Assembly (NCBI GenBank): GCA_963780345.1
Contig: CAWABU010000002.1
Span: 806,001-870,000, forward strand
Source of the DNA: PALSA-693 sp963780345
Lineage (GTDB): Bacteria > Actinomycetota > Acidimicrobiia > Acidimicrobiales > Palsa-688
Reading direction: 5' to 3'
Length of the DNA: 64,000 bases
A model generated the notes under the pieces. That model worked only from the letters and a program-made list of their open reading frames with translations, was not told the DNA's origin and made no database searches. Shown in pieces: positions 40,260-50,900 of this stretch; the stretch's first letter is position 1, and each line of letters opens with the position of its first letter. The translations under genes and the position numbers were made by a program.

Positions 40260-41231
40260 ATGCGAGGGGCATTGAACACAATTCCGGACTCCGGCCAGAA
40301 GGCCGTGGCACGCCATTACACCCGCCGGGTGAGCGCCCGCAGGCACGACTGGGAAGTGCTCACCACGCGACTGGCCGACACCCTTGGCTGCCTGGAGGCC
40401 GGGCACTTCCTGATCCTGGAGGGCCAGGGCGACCCGGGCTACTACGTGCAGTTCGCGGCGGGCGGCGCTGAGGGCATGCGAGTAGAGGCGGTGTCGAACC
40501 GGTTCCTGGACGGCTGGCAGCGCCTCGACCGGACGGCCGTGGCCCGGCTGCGCCGGCTGGGATGGCGGCCCCCGACCGACATCGGCGAGGGACCGGTCAA
40601 CTGGTGGCGTACCTACGACGCTCCCGTTCCCGCCACCGAGGTGGCGGGGCTGGCCACAACGACGTTGACCAAGGCGTTCGACCTGCCCCGGGTGGACCAG
40701 CTGCACTACCGGGCGTTCAGCCGCGACGGCGGGGTGATCCTGCTCCCCGGTCTGGGCCTCGACCACGCCGTCGACGAGGCGCCGGAACTGGCGTTGGGCG
40801 CACGGGTTGACGCCATCCTGCGGGACTATCTCGAGACCGACGAGGTCGTCTACGACTCCGACGGGGACTGCGGCATCCGCCACGGCGAGGCCATGGTGTT
40901 CGTCCGGGTGGTCGAGGACCCCGGGTTCGTGGCGGTGTTCTCGCCGGTGCTGCGCGACGTGGCGCCGTCGCCGGCGCTGCTCGAGGCGGTCAACGAGACC
41001 AACACCCAGATCCGTGTCGCCCGCGCCTCACTCCAGAACGGGGTAGTTGTCGTCGCAGCCGAGGTCGACGACGGGCCGGGCATGCAGCCCCACCTCGTCG
41101 ACGCCCTACACGCGGTCGCGTCGATCGCCAACACGTGCGGGGAGAAGCTGCAAGCCCGTTTCGGCGGCACCACCTGGTTCGGCGAGCCGGTCGACCCGCC
41201 TACCACCCCCGCCTACGGTGTCTACCTGTGA
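40260..41231 (+). CDS. TY-Chap/YbjN-like chaperone-fold protein
   Basis: ATG 40260 follows a good ribosome site. The 323-residue protein has two related halves: the first has TTRLADTLGCLEAGHFLILE and YYVQFAAGGAEGMRVEAVSN; the second has DEVVYDSDGDCGIRHGEAMV, LLEAVNETNTQIRVARASL and HAVASIANTCGEKLQARFGG. This pairing of N-terminal and YbjN/CesT-like domains is the TY-Chap pattern of actinobacterial conflict loci. Its stop overlaps the ADP-ribosylglycohydrolase start (GTGA), so the two are coupled. It is a full-length paralogue of the gene at 3-782. Peptide binding is the inferred activity. Confidence 0.7.
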   Translation: MRGALNTIPDSGQKAVARHYTRRVSARRHDWEVLTTRLADTLGCLEAGHFLILEGQGDPGYYVQFAAGGAEGMRVEAVSNRFLDGWQRLDRTAVARLRRLGWRPPTDIGEGPVNWWRTYDAPVPATEVAGLATTTLTKAFDLPRVDQLHYRAFSRDGGVILLPGLGLDHAVDEAPELALGARVDAILRDYLETDEVVYDSDGDCGIRHGEAMVFVRVVEDPGFVAVFSPVLRDVAPSPALLEAVNETNTQIRVARASLQNGVVVVAAEVDDGPGMQPHLVDALHAVASIANTCGEKLQARFGGTTWFGEPVDPPTTPAYGVYL

Positions 41232-42673
41232 GGACGCTGACCCCGGCGCAGCTTGACCGGGCCGCCGGGGCTCTGGTCGGACTGGCCGCCGGCGACGCCC
41301 TGGGCGCCGGCTACGAGTTCCGCGCCCCGCCCCCCGCCGGCGCCGCCCGGATGATCGGTGGCGGGCTGGGCAACTGGGCGCCCGGCGAGTGGACCGATGA
41401 CACCCAGATGGCCTACTGCGTCGCCATCGTGGCGGCGAGCGGCCGGCTTGACCCAGCGGCGGTCGGTGATGAGTTCGGGGCCTGGATCCGCTCCGGGCCC
41501 AGCGACGTCGGCATCCAGACTGGGGCCGTGCTCAGCGCTGCTTCTGGGGGGAAAGAGTTGACGAGGCGCGCCGCCGACTATTTTGCCCGGCACCCACGCG
41601 GCGCGGCGGGCAATGGCAGCCTCATGCGTACCGCACCGGTCGCACTCGCCCATCTAGGCGACGACGCGGCCATCGCTTCGGCTGCCCGGGCCGTGTCGGC
41701 GCTGACGCACGGCGACCCGCTGGCCGGGGAGGCGTGCGTGCTGTGGTGCGTGGCCATCGATCGGGCGGTGCGATTGGGGCGGCGGGACGGCGTGCGGGAC
41801 GGGCTGGCATTGCTGCCCGCTAACCGGAGGGTGTTCTGGGCGGAGCGCCTCGACGAGGCGGAGCATCTGCCGCCGAGCTCGTTCACACCGAACGGGTTCG
41901 TGGTGACCGCGCTGCAGGCCGCTTACGCGGCCGTGGTCCAGACCCCGCTCCCGGCCGAGGGCGGTTCGCCCTGCCGGCATCTACAGGATGCCCTGGGCGC
42001 CGCAGTGTCGATCGGCCACGACACCGATACAGTGGCCGCCATCGCCGGTTCGCTGCTCGGAGCCGCCTGGGGGGCGACGGCCGTACCGCTGGACTGGAAG
42101 GCGATGCTTCACGGGTGGCCGGAGGCGCGGGTGACAGACCTGGTGCGCCTGGCGGCGCTGACCGCTCGGCTGGGTGAGGCCGATTCACAGGGGTGGCCGG
42201 ACTGCTCGAGCATGATCAGGCACTACCAGCGAGCGTTCGGCTCGCCCCCGGCCAACGTGGCGCTGCCCGACGACCCCGGGGTTACGGTGGGCGGAGCGGC
42301 CGGACTGCCGATGGTGCGAGCGGACGTGGTCGTTTCGCTGTGCCGGATCGGGCGCGAGGACGCGCCGCAGGGCGCCGAGGTACACGAGGTCGCACTGATC
42401 GACTCACCCGACGAGGCTGACAACCCGAACCTCGACTTCGTGCTCACCGATCTGGCCGGGAGGATAGTGCGGTGGCGCGAGGCTGAGCGCACTGTGTTCG
42501 TCCACTGCGTCCGGGCCGAAAGCCGCACCCCGGCGGTGGCCGCTGCCTACCTGGCCGAGCGGCTCGGCGTCGGCGGGCGGGAGACTCTAGCCCGGCTGCG
42601 GGTGGTGCTGCCGGGCGCCCGTCCGAACACCGGGTTTCTTGCGGCACTCGACCGGCTGTGGCCCGGATGCTGA
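41228..42673 (+). CDS. ADP-ribosylglycohydrolase fused to a dual-specificity phosphatase-like domain
   Basis: GTG 41228 overlaps the TY-Chap stop. The 481-residue protein begins with a DraG/ARH fold: AAGALVGLAAGDALGAGYEF, EWTDDTQMAYCVAIV (metal-binding Asp pair), GAAGNGSLMRTAPVALAHLG and VSIGHDTDTVAAIAGSLLGA. After about residue 370 a second domain has VDVVVSLCRIGRED-like text and the phosphatase loop FVHCVRAESRTPAVAAAYL (C-x5-R with HC and SR in place). Removal of ADP-ribose combined with phosphatase activity suggests reversal of two protein or nucleic-acid modifications, perhaps as a guard against a toxin. The 3' end overlaps the HD fragment by 7 bases. Confidence 0.85.
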   Translation: MRTLTPAQLDRAAGALVGLAAGDALGAGYEFRAPPPAGAARMIGGGLGNWAPGEWTDDTQMAYCVAIVAASGRLDPAAVGDEFGAWIRSGPSDVGIQTGAVLSAASGGKELTRRAADYFARHPRGAAGNGSLMRTAPVALAHLGDDAAIASAARAVSALTHGDPLAGEACVLWCVAIDRAVRLGRRDGVRDGLALLPANRRVFWAERLDEAEHLPPSSFTPNGFVVTALQAAYAAVVQTPLPAEGGSPCRHLQDALGAAVSIGHDTDTVAAIAGSLLGAAWGATAVPLDWKAMLHGWPEARVTDLVRLAALTARLGEADSQGWPDCSSMIRHYQRAFGSPPANVALPDDPGVTVGGAAGLPMVRADVVVSLCRIGREDAPQGAEVHEVALIDSPDEADNPNLDFVLTDLAGRIVRWREAERTVFVHCVRAESRTPAVAAAYLAERLGVGGRETLARLRVVLPGARPNTGFLAALDRLWPGC

Positions 42674-42765
42674 CCGAACGCTTCGACCAGGCGCTCGGGT
42701 ACGCATCGCGCGGAGAAGCGCAAGGGGACGGGGTCCCATACGTATCGCACCTGCTTGCTGTGTGC
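42667..42765 (+). pseudogene. 5' fragment of an HD-domain hydrolase gene
   Basis: ATG 42667 overlaps the previous stop (ATGCTGA). About 33 codons, MLTERFDQALGYASRGEAQG then DGVPYVSHLLAV, match the start of SpoT-like HD hydrolases and resemble the intact gene at 43594 (TPYMAHLLGV). After that the sequence is unrelated and belongs to the drmC frame, so the gene was cut by recombination. Confidence 0.5.
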
Positions 42766-43267
42766 GCCCCCGATTGCGCAGGCATTGATTGGCAGCCCGG
42801 CCGAACAGCCTACCGTCACCCCTGTGTGGACCGGCCCCGAATCCGACACCCCGGGAGGCCGGCTCACCCTGGCGGTCCTAGCCGACCTGATCGGCGAAGC
42901 GCAGCAAGAAGTCCTCCTCGTCAGCTACGCCACTTTCCTCTGTGCCGAGGTGGGCTCAGCCCTCGCCGCCGCCGCCCGACGCGGCGTTGTGATCACCACC
43001 GTCCTCGAGCGCAACGCCGACAACTCCCAGTTCACGAACCATGGCGAGCCCTTCCCCGATCTGCTCGCCCAGCGCCTGTAATGGCCCGCCAACGAGCGAC
43101 CCCCAGGCGCCGCCATGCACGCCAAGGTGCAGGTCGTCGACCGGCGCACCGCGCTTGTAGGCAGCGCCAACCTCACCGGCTACGGCCTCGAACGCAACCT
43201 CGAGTGCGGGCTCCTCGTCACAGGCGGCGCGGTGCCCCAAGCCTTGCGGACCACCTGCTCACGCTGA
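42755..43267 (+). pseudogene. drmC: drmC-like PLD protein (DISARM), 5'-truncated with an in-frame stop
   Basis: The frame reads GGRLTLAVLADLIGEAQQEV, LLVSYATF, LAAAARRGVVITTVLERNAD and HGEPFPDLLAQRL. An in-frame TAA at 43079-43081 sits where the family has Tyr or His, then WPANERPPGAAMHAKVQVVD, TALVGSANLTGYGLERNLEC and GLLVTGGAVPQALR to 43267. This is the DISARM DrmC pattern with one HxK(x4)D motif. The first part of DrmC is missing and replaced by the HD fragment. No drmA, drmB or methylase was found, so it is an orphan remnant. Confidence 0.65.
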
Positions 43268-43593
43268 GAGGCCTCCGATCGCTGACATAGCCCGGCCGCC
43301 CACCGTCTTAACTGCCGGGTTCCACGTCGGAAATCCGTCGGCTCCCAAATGGCCCTCTGGCTGCATTGGGATTCGAGATACAGCCAGGCGGCGGCGCCTC
43401 GACGATGTAACATCGCAACCCTGCTGCCGGGAGCCGGTGTCGGCTGAAGCGGGGCCAGTACACGCGACGAAGCTTCGTCGCGGTCGACTGCCCGATTCCG
43501 ATAGCAGGTTGCGGCGGTCGTGAGGTGCCTGATCAGCCCTACCGGCGACGATCCCCCATCGAAACAGTCGCCGCGGGCAAGGAGGAGAATCTA
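43268..43593. other. 326 bases without a recognisable gene
   Basis: No coding frame with recognisable motif is present. The end carries the ribosome site AAGGAGGAG of the HD gene. Confidence 0.4.
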
Positions 43594-44253
43594 ATGAGTC
43601 ACCGTTCTGGGCTGGAGGTAGCCCGCCTGTCAGCGGCATTCGGACTGGCGGCCATCGTGCATGCCGACCAGGTTCGGAAGGGCTCCGCGACGCCGTACAT
43701 GGCACACCTGCTCGGAGTAACAGAGCTGGTTTGGGTTCATGGTGGCACCGACATCGAAGCGGCAGCCGCGTTACTGCACGACGCTGTGGAGGACGGCGGG
43801 GGTGCCCCGAGAATCGACGACATTACAAAGGCGTGCGGGGCGGAGGTGGCAGCCATCGTAAGCGCCTGTTCCGACAGCTTTGTGGACACGACGGGCGGGG
43901 CAGGCAAGGTGGACTGGTTGGTCCGCAAGCGGACATACATCGACCATCTCCAATCCACCGACGCTCAGCCCGGCGCCCTGCTGGTGTCCGCATGCGACAA
44001 GCTCCACAACCTGACGGCCACCCGAAAGGACTACGAGGCGGACAGCGAGCCGATCTGGGGCCGGTTCAAGACCGGCTGGCAAGGGCAGTTGTGGTACTAC
44101 CGTTCACTCTTGGGCGTCTACATCGCGTGCGGCGATTCTCGGGTCAGGGTCGTCGCCGGGCAGATCGCAGGCGAGTTAGGCGACCTGGAGGACGCCCTGC
44201 GGCGACGTGGTCATGACGTCGCACACTTGGGGCCTCCGTACGATGCTGGCTGA
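43594..44253 (+). CDS. HD-domain phosphohydrolase (SpoT/YfbR-like)
   Basis: ATG 43594 follows AAGGAGGAG. The 219-residue protein has AAIVHADQVRKGSATPYMAH, ALLHDAVEDGG (HD motif) and SACDKLHNLTATRKD, the metal-binding residues of single-domain SpoT-like hydrolases. LLGVYIACGDSRVRV and ELGDLEDAL close the helical fold. Such enzymes hydrolyse (p)ppGpp or other nucleotides; the substrate here is unknown. A truncated relative lies 0.9 kb upstream, so the ARH-HD arrangement was probably duplicated or rearranged. Confidence 0.8.
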   Translation: MSHRSGLEVARLSAAFGLAAIVHADQVRKGSATPYMAHLLGVTELVWVHGGTDIEAAAALLHDAVEDGGGAPRIDDITKACGAEVAAIVSACSDSFVDTTGGAGKVDWLVRKRTYIDHLQSTDAQPGALLVSACDKLHNLTATRKDYEADSEPIWGRFKTGWQGQLWYYRSLLGVYIACGDSRVRVVAGQIAGELGDLEDALRRRGHDVAHLGPPYDAG

Positions 44254-44807
44254 CAATGCCGAATCCGACTCCTGCGGGTGGGTTGCGACCTAAAGCAAGT
44301 CCCGAGCTCACGGCTCAACAGCATTTACGCCGCACGGAAAGTCCGACGGCGATGAACGCAACTGCTAGGGGGGCTATTTGATCGTCGTCGGAGCAGTCGG
44401 ACTTCTACGTGGTGACGGTCGAGTGCGTAGCCCAGGACCCACGGCTCCGCCTTGAAGTCAAACGAAACGTCTCCCGCCACAGAAGATCGGGCCGAACAGT
44501 AAGTATCGGGCGACCGAAGCGACCATCCTGGGTGGAGTAGGAGCAACAAATGTCCGTCGAAAACTGAGAAAGAGGCCGGTAGGCGGCCACCGTATGACAT
44601 CGGCATGGGTCGTTGTGATGGTCCGGCGACCGGCCGGAGATATTCGCTGTCGTCACGGCGGATGAGGGGGAGACACTCCGACTGACGCGCTGGTTCGTTC
44701 CCGGGACGGTGATCGGGCGGCGGGCTTCGCGGCGGATCAAGGGGCGACTCAGACTATCGAGGGGGCCCTCGCAGGGCGCCAGGCCCAGGTCCGCGAACAG
44801 TTCCCGG
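44254..44807. other. 550 bases without a recognisable gene
   Basis: Open frames on both strands have no recognisable motif and overlap one another. The stretch lies between two convergent genes; no clear terminator was seen. Confidence 0.4.
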
Positions 44808-47575
44808 TCAGGATCGATAGGCCACGGGGTCGAGGTTGAATTCGGTCGCCGAGTTTGTCCCACTGCGCGTCGAGCGAAGCTGCGTGCGGCCATCGTTGTT
44901 CAAGTTCCCGAAAGAGCCGGTCGTGGCCGTGGAGCGGCAGGAGGTGGTGGACGACCTCGTGCCAGATCAGATACTCGAGCATTTCGTCGGTCACAGCTTT
45001 ACGATCCGTCTGGTAGAGGACATTGACGACGATCCAGGGTTGAGCGACTCGGCCTTTCAAGCCGGCGGTCCAGTATGCGAGTTGTGATCGGCTCAGTCTC
45101 TTGCTCCACTTGATGTTGACCGCTGGGCGCCACAGCCGGCCTACCAGGGTCGGGGGAAGGTTCGCGTCGGTTGCGGCCCAGTCGAGCACTCGTTCGCGGT
45201 TTCCGTCGAGCTGCCGGCCCGTCATCCTTCGGAGTTTGCGCCGGTCACCGGCATTCGGTCGGTCTGGGGGTTGTTCCTCCGAGATTCGAGGATGGTAGCG
45301 CCGCGCTTCGGCATCCTTGACGGCATCTGCGAACTGCTCGAAGTCGGGATATTGCCGTCGAGCCAGGCTCTCCGACCACAACTTTCGTATCATTTCTTCC
45401 CGCCCGGCCGAGGTTCGGGCCATTCCGTCGTCCAGCTGTGCAGCCACGGCCGCGGGCGTGGTGGTCGGATCGACTGGGCGATAAGGAGGCTTTCCCTGCT
45501 CCCGGCAGTAGGAGACCACCGCCTCGACGATGCGTCGGCTTGGCCGTGGGTCTGGGATATCGTCGAATGCGCTCAACAGCGATGCTCCCATGTTTTCAGC
45601 GGAGGCGTCGATGGTTTCCTGCCAGGCGGTCTGTTGGTGGTCGAAGACGGGAACTTGGCGGTCCGCGAGGTCGTAGTAGCCGATCATCGCCGCGTCAACG
45701 ACGGTGTTGGCCCAGCCCTTCTCGATTCGGATCTTCTGGTCGCGTTGGGAGGCGGCGGCGAACTGTCGCGACGCCTCGGCGACGGCCGAGCCCGGCAGGC
45801 CGGACAAGGGCTTCCATGCGTGGTCAAGGCCAGGGCGGTCCTGGACCCGCTCCTCGTGTTCGCCTTCGACCACGTCCGCGGGCTCGAGAATGTCGGCGAA
45901 GTTCGCCCAAACATCTTGGAGGTAGACGATGTGCGCGTCGGGGTCGCCTCCCGACGCCGGACCTCGTAGCACTCTGCCGATCATCTGGCGGAGCCGGATA
46001 CGCGAGGCGGTGGGGCAGGCGAGCAGTGCGGTACGGGCGTCGGGGAGGTCGACGCCTTCGGCAAGCATGTTGACCGATACCAGGACTACCGGCCCACCGC
46101 TCTGGCGGAACCAGTCGAGAACGTCGGACCGGTCCTCGCCACTGTCGCCATGCAGAACCTTCACTTCCGCGGCTAGTCGAGTGAACGCCCGGCCAAGACT
46201 GTCAGCGTGTTGGCGATCGGCGGCGAACACCAATGTCTTGTTGTAGAGGTCTTTGCGGTCCGACCACAGCCTGGCCGCCAGTTGGTTCCGGCTCTCGGTG
46301 TCGACGCGTCGCCGCGCCGAGGGAGCCGAGATCGTCGCGCCGCTGGCTCTCGACCAGCTCCTCCCGGGTCAGGCGGATGATCTGCCCCGTCGCAACGGTG
46401 TGCAGAGTGGGCCGGGCCAGGATCCCGTCGCCGATCAGGCTCTCTTGGGAGAGCTCAATGAACCGGCGCGGGAACGTCGAGCGGAATGCAGCCGCGCCCC
46501 GCGCCCCTGTAGGCCAAGGCGTGGCCGTCAACCCGATCACGCCTCGGACGGTGCCAGCAGCCCGACCCACCTCGAGGATGTTCTGGTAACTGGAAGCGCC
46601 GGCGTGATGGGCCTCGTCGATAACGATGACCGTCGGTTCGGCTAGGAACGCGAGCAGACGCTGTCGTTTGGCCGCGTCGATCTGACGGCCAAGCGTAGCG
46701 TTCGTCACCAGCGCCAGATCGATGTCCGGATCAGCTAGCAACGTGGTGGGGTCGGCATCGCTGTGGAAGACCCGAGACCTGATTGTCTGGCCGGGCGGCA
46801 TTTCCGCCATGGCGCGACCGAAAGCGCTAAGTGCCTGCTGCAGTAACTCGCGTTGGTGTGCGATCCACAACACTCGGGTGCGCGGCTTCGACGCGAGCGC
46901 CTCTCTCACGAGCCACCGAGCCGCCGTCTCGGTCTTACCGGCCCCGGTCGGCAGTACGATCACTCCGGCCGCCGCCGGGCCGTCACCCCGGAGCGTGATC
47001 TCCGCGCTCATGACACGCCAGGCTCGTTCTTGGTGCGGGTATGGGATGATTGACGCCGGCGCCCCCGAGCCCTTCAGTTCGAGCAAGCTGGAGCCCCCGG
47101 GCCCCTTGGTGGTCGATCGGGTCGGTTCACCCGCCAGCCGGTATCGACGGCGAAACTGGCGCAAGAGAGCCTTACGCATCGTCGAGGTCAGGTGGCGTCT
47201 ACCAAGCCAATCGAGCTGCTCCCTACGGCTGGCCGGTATATCCGACCAACGGCCATCACCGGCGAGGTCCCCGACTAGCCGGCCAAGGTCAGACGCTTCA
47301 AGCAAGCCCGGCCACTCGTCCCGCAGCCACGGACCGCACCAGTCGCTCGCCGTCCAGCTCAGCTGAGGTCTCGAGCCGAACGAACTTAGAGCCGTGCCGG
47401 CCAACTCCCCGTGCGACAGGCGGCGAATCCGGGCACCGTCCCCGTTGTCGACCCACCCCAGCAACGAGACGAGCACTGGCTCAGGAACGGCCGTCCAGGC
47501 AAACTGGCTAGACCGCCGAACCCGCATCCCTACATCTGGCTCGGGGAGCTCAGCCCCAGAACTCCGATGGATCAT
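44808..47575 (-). CDS. Superfamily 2 helicase fused to a SprT-like metalloprotease, two frameshifts
   Basis: From ATG 47575 an unknown N-terminal domain of about 170 residues precedes the helicase core: VIVLPTGAGKTETAARWLVR (Walker A, about residue 211), TVIVIDEAHHAG (about 320) and VIGLTATPWPTGARG. After a frameshift near 46330 come LVFAADRQHADSLGRAF, SVNMLAEGVDLPDARTALLA and RLRQMIGRVLRGP. The C-terminus has RSQLAYWTAGLKG, EYLIWHEVVHHLLPLHGHDR (HExxH zincin motif, about residue 871) and, after a shift near 44856, GDEFNLDPVAYRS. SprT-type proteases act on DNA-bound proteins in eukaryotic SPRTN. Such a fusion could strip protein from DNA ends. It is divergent from the SNF2 gene. Confidence 0.8.
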
Positions 47576-47944
47576 CGGATCCACGCTACCCAACTGACCG
47601 AGACGAGAGCCCCCGGCCGTCGCGAGCCACACGATTTTTCGGGCGTTGATCGGTGGAGGCGGCGGCCTCTTCGGATCGGAAGGGCTTCGCATCCGATGTA
47701 AAGGTCGTCAGACCGAAGTTGAGGCAGGCCCCGCGAATGTTGTCGGCCCGTTGAGAATGGTCGGATTGGTCGCCCGTACCCTGAAGTGAAGTCAAAGTTG
47801 CCCCGACGCCGACTGACCCGGCACGAGGTGTGTTGTCGCAATAAGGGAAGTGATGAGCGGCGGGTATACCGGTGCTGTCCCGAGTACGCTGTATGGGAGT
47901 CGTAACCAGATGGGGCCGAAGATCAGGGGCTTGCTTGATATGCA
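47576..47944. promoter_or_regulatory. Divergent control region between the helicase-SprT and SNF2 genes
   Basis: About 370 bases separate the two divergent starts. TTGTCG occurs twice (near 47740 and 47833) but the spacing and the following blocks do not match the shared element. No clear promoter pair could be fixed by eye. Confidence 0.35.
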
Positions 47945-50900
47945 ATGGTATTTCGTCGCGCGCCGGGGACGCTGAAATTACCCGTGGCGCCTCTTTCTTA
48001 TCACCCAGTCCTCGCCGATTCAGGCAAGATCATCGAGAACCTTCAGCCCTTCAGAGTCCTGCTCGTCGGCGGGACAGTCCCGGACGAGATCGCAGCAGCA
48101 CACGACACGAGGCAGGTCGCGGCGAACCCAGCAGACCTTCCGACCGGCGTCTACTGCTTCGATGAAGGTGCGGGGCGGGCTGTGCTCATCGTGTCTGCCG
48201 GCGGTGTACCGGGGCCCGCCAGCATCGCCCACTGGGACGCTCCGGACGACGATCCGTTGATCAACGCATTTGGATGGCTGGAGCATCTCTGGGACATTGG
48301 CACGGTCGTCTCTCATCCTTTGTTTCGGATTGGGGACGAAGCGAGGACGGTGCCAAACGGCGAAGAGGTCCGCATCCGTCGACGTCAGTACCTTGGCGGT
48401 GCTTGGCGCTACGACGTGAGACTGGGCGGACGCACAATCACGCTGGCCGAGAGTCAGCTCGCGGAACCACAGATTGATGACGACCCGCTCGTGTGGATTG
48501 GCCGTGACCCGTCCGAACCACGGGCGTTTGCCGCCACTCTGACCCGGGCCAAGCTTGCGGACCAGCTATCTGACACCGTTTACTCCTTCCGGGCCAGCCG
48601 TACAATCTTCCGTCCCTACCAGTTCCGTCCGGTCATACGCCTGATGGAAGCTGAGAGGCTCCGGCTGCTCATCGCCGACGAGGTTGGGTTAGGTAAGACC
48701 ATCGAAGCTGGGTTGGTCTGGACTGAGTTAGACGCGAGGAGCCAGGCCGGCCGTGTCCTCGTGGTTTGCCCGTCGATGCTCGTCGAGAAATGGAAGACCG
48801 AGATGGAGGACCGGTTCGGCTACCTGCTGACGACACTCGATCAGCCCGGACTAGCTGAGTTCCTCCGCAAGCTCGACACCGACCGGTTGCCGGAGCGATT
48901 CCACGCCATTTGCAGCGTTGAGCGGCTCCGATCATGGTCCGGGCTGGCCGAGCTGGCAGAGATCGGACCTCGATTCGACCTGATAATTGTTGACGAAGCG
49001 CACGTCTTCCGCAACCCGGAGACCCGCAGCCATGCGCTGGGGTCTCTTCTAGCCGATTGGGCCGACGCCCTCGTCCTGCTATCCGCTACTCCCCTCAACC
49101 TCGGGAACGAGGACCTATACACCCTGTTGAACCTGCTCGCACCGGGAGACTTCGACGACCCGTACGTGTTCGAGCAACGACTGCAGCCGAACGCGGTGCT
49201 CAATCGGATCAGAGCCTCGCTGCTCGACCGGTCGGTGACAAACGAGACCCGCCGTAGCTGGCTGACAGCGGTCCACGACATGGCGTTCGGGCCCGCGGTC
49301 GAGGCCCGGTACCAGTTCGAGGAGCTATCCGAGCTTCTCGACTCCCACACCCTGACTCACGGCGACGTCGTGAAGGCCCGCCAGCTCCTCTCCCGGCTTC
49401 ACGCCCTTTCCGGCGCGATTACCCGGACCAAGAAAGCCGAGATCCTCGAAGGCAAGACCGTGCGGGACGCTCAAGCCGTACCGGTGCTTTGGGCACCCGC
49501 CGAAGCGATCTTCTACGCGGAGTTCGACTCCTGGCAGAGGGAGCAGGCCCGGAGACGGGGGTTTCCGGTGGGATTCGTTACCCAGATGCCGCTCAGGCTA
49601 GCGAGCACATGCCTACCCGCGGCTCGAGACCTTCTGTTGGAGCGTGACTGGGGAGTCTCAGAGCCCGGATTTGATGATGACGAAGCGGACGGTGAGCTCC
49701 TGGCGGACGACGACGAGGTACCGGACAACCGTTCGGACGACGAGCTACTTCCACCCCCGCGATCGCTGCTCGACGCCGCCTCCGCTCTCGGGGACGTCGA
49801 CACGAAGTTCGATGCACTCGCGGAGACGCTGCTGCCGATCATCCGATCCGGAAAGCGGGTGCTGCTCTTCACCTTCTCCCGCCGGGCGCTCTCATACCTA
49901 GAACGCCGCTTGAGCCCGATGCTCCGTCTGGGGGTGCTGCACGGTGGTGTTGGCCACCAGGCTCGCCATGAAGTGATTCGGCGTTTCCGGGCCAATGGGC
50001 TGGACCTGGTGATCGCCACGCGGGTAGCCAGCGAAGGTCTGGACTTCGAGTTCTGCTCCGCGGTAATGAACTACGACCTGCCCTGGAACCCCATGGAAGT
50101 GGAGCAGCGTATCGGGCGGATCGACCGGATCGGTCAGACGGAAGACAAGATTCTGGTCGTCAACTTCCACACCCCGGGCACCATCGAGACCGACATCATC
50201 GAGCGGGTGCACCAACGTATTGGTGTGTTCACCAACTCCATAGGCGAGCTCGAGCCAATCCTCCAGTCCTGCGGCAGCCAACTCCGCAAGGCGATGTTCG
50301 ACTTCACGCTTACCCGCGAGGAGCAGGAGCGCCGTCTGGACCAGACCCTCAGCGCCATTGAGGAGCAATCGCTCGCCCAGAAAGAGGTCGAGGACGCCAC
50401 TGCGTTCTTGTCCTCGACCGATCAAGTAGAGATAGCGGGCTTGGAGCAGGACCTGCTCTCCTCGGGCCGTTACATCGGTCAGTTAGAGCTCGCCCGCTTG
50501 CTAGAGGACTGGGCCAGAACCGATCAGAATGCGGCATGCAGCTTGACTAAGGACGGCCTACGTCTGCAGCTACGGGGTACCATTGCCTTGGCGGCCCAAC
50601 TGCATGAAGTGCAGGCCGCAGGAGAACGCTCTGCAGACGAGATCGACCGGCTCGTTCGGGCCTTCCGAAACGAACAGGAAGTTACGCTGTGCCTGGACCA
50701 GGAACTGGCCCGGATCAGCGGAGAGACTCTGCTCACTTCGACGCACCCATTCGTCAGGGCGGCGCTGCGAACCCCCGGCAACTACATCGCACGCTACTCG
50801 GAGATCGGCTGCGAATCCGGAAAGGCTGAGCCAGGCCGCTACCTTGTACTCTTTGCAGTAGCTCGTTGGCGAGGCATCCAGCCGGCAAACGAACTGTGGG

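Noticed and set aside
44325..44606. Minus-strand open frame of about 93 codons
   Set aside because: No ribosome site, no motif, and composition like other random frames in this high-GC DNA.
47730..47850. TTGTCG occurring twice between the divergent helicase genes, as a possible sixth shared element
   Set aside because: The copies are about 93 bases apart instead of 21, and GTCGAG, AAC and ACAATGG do not follow at the expected places.
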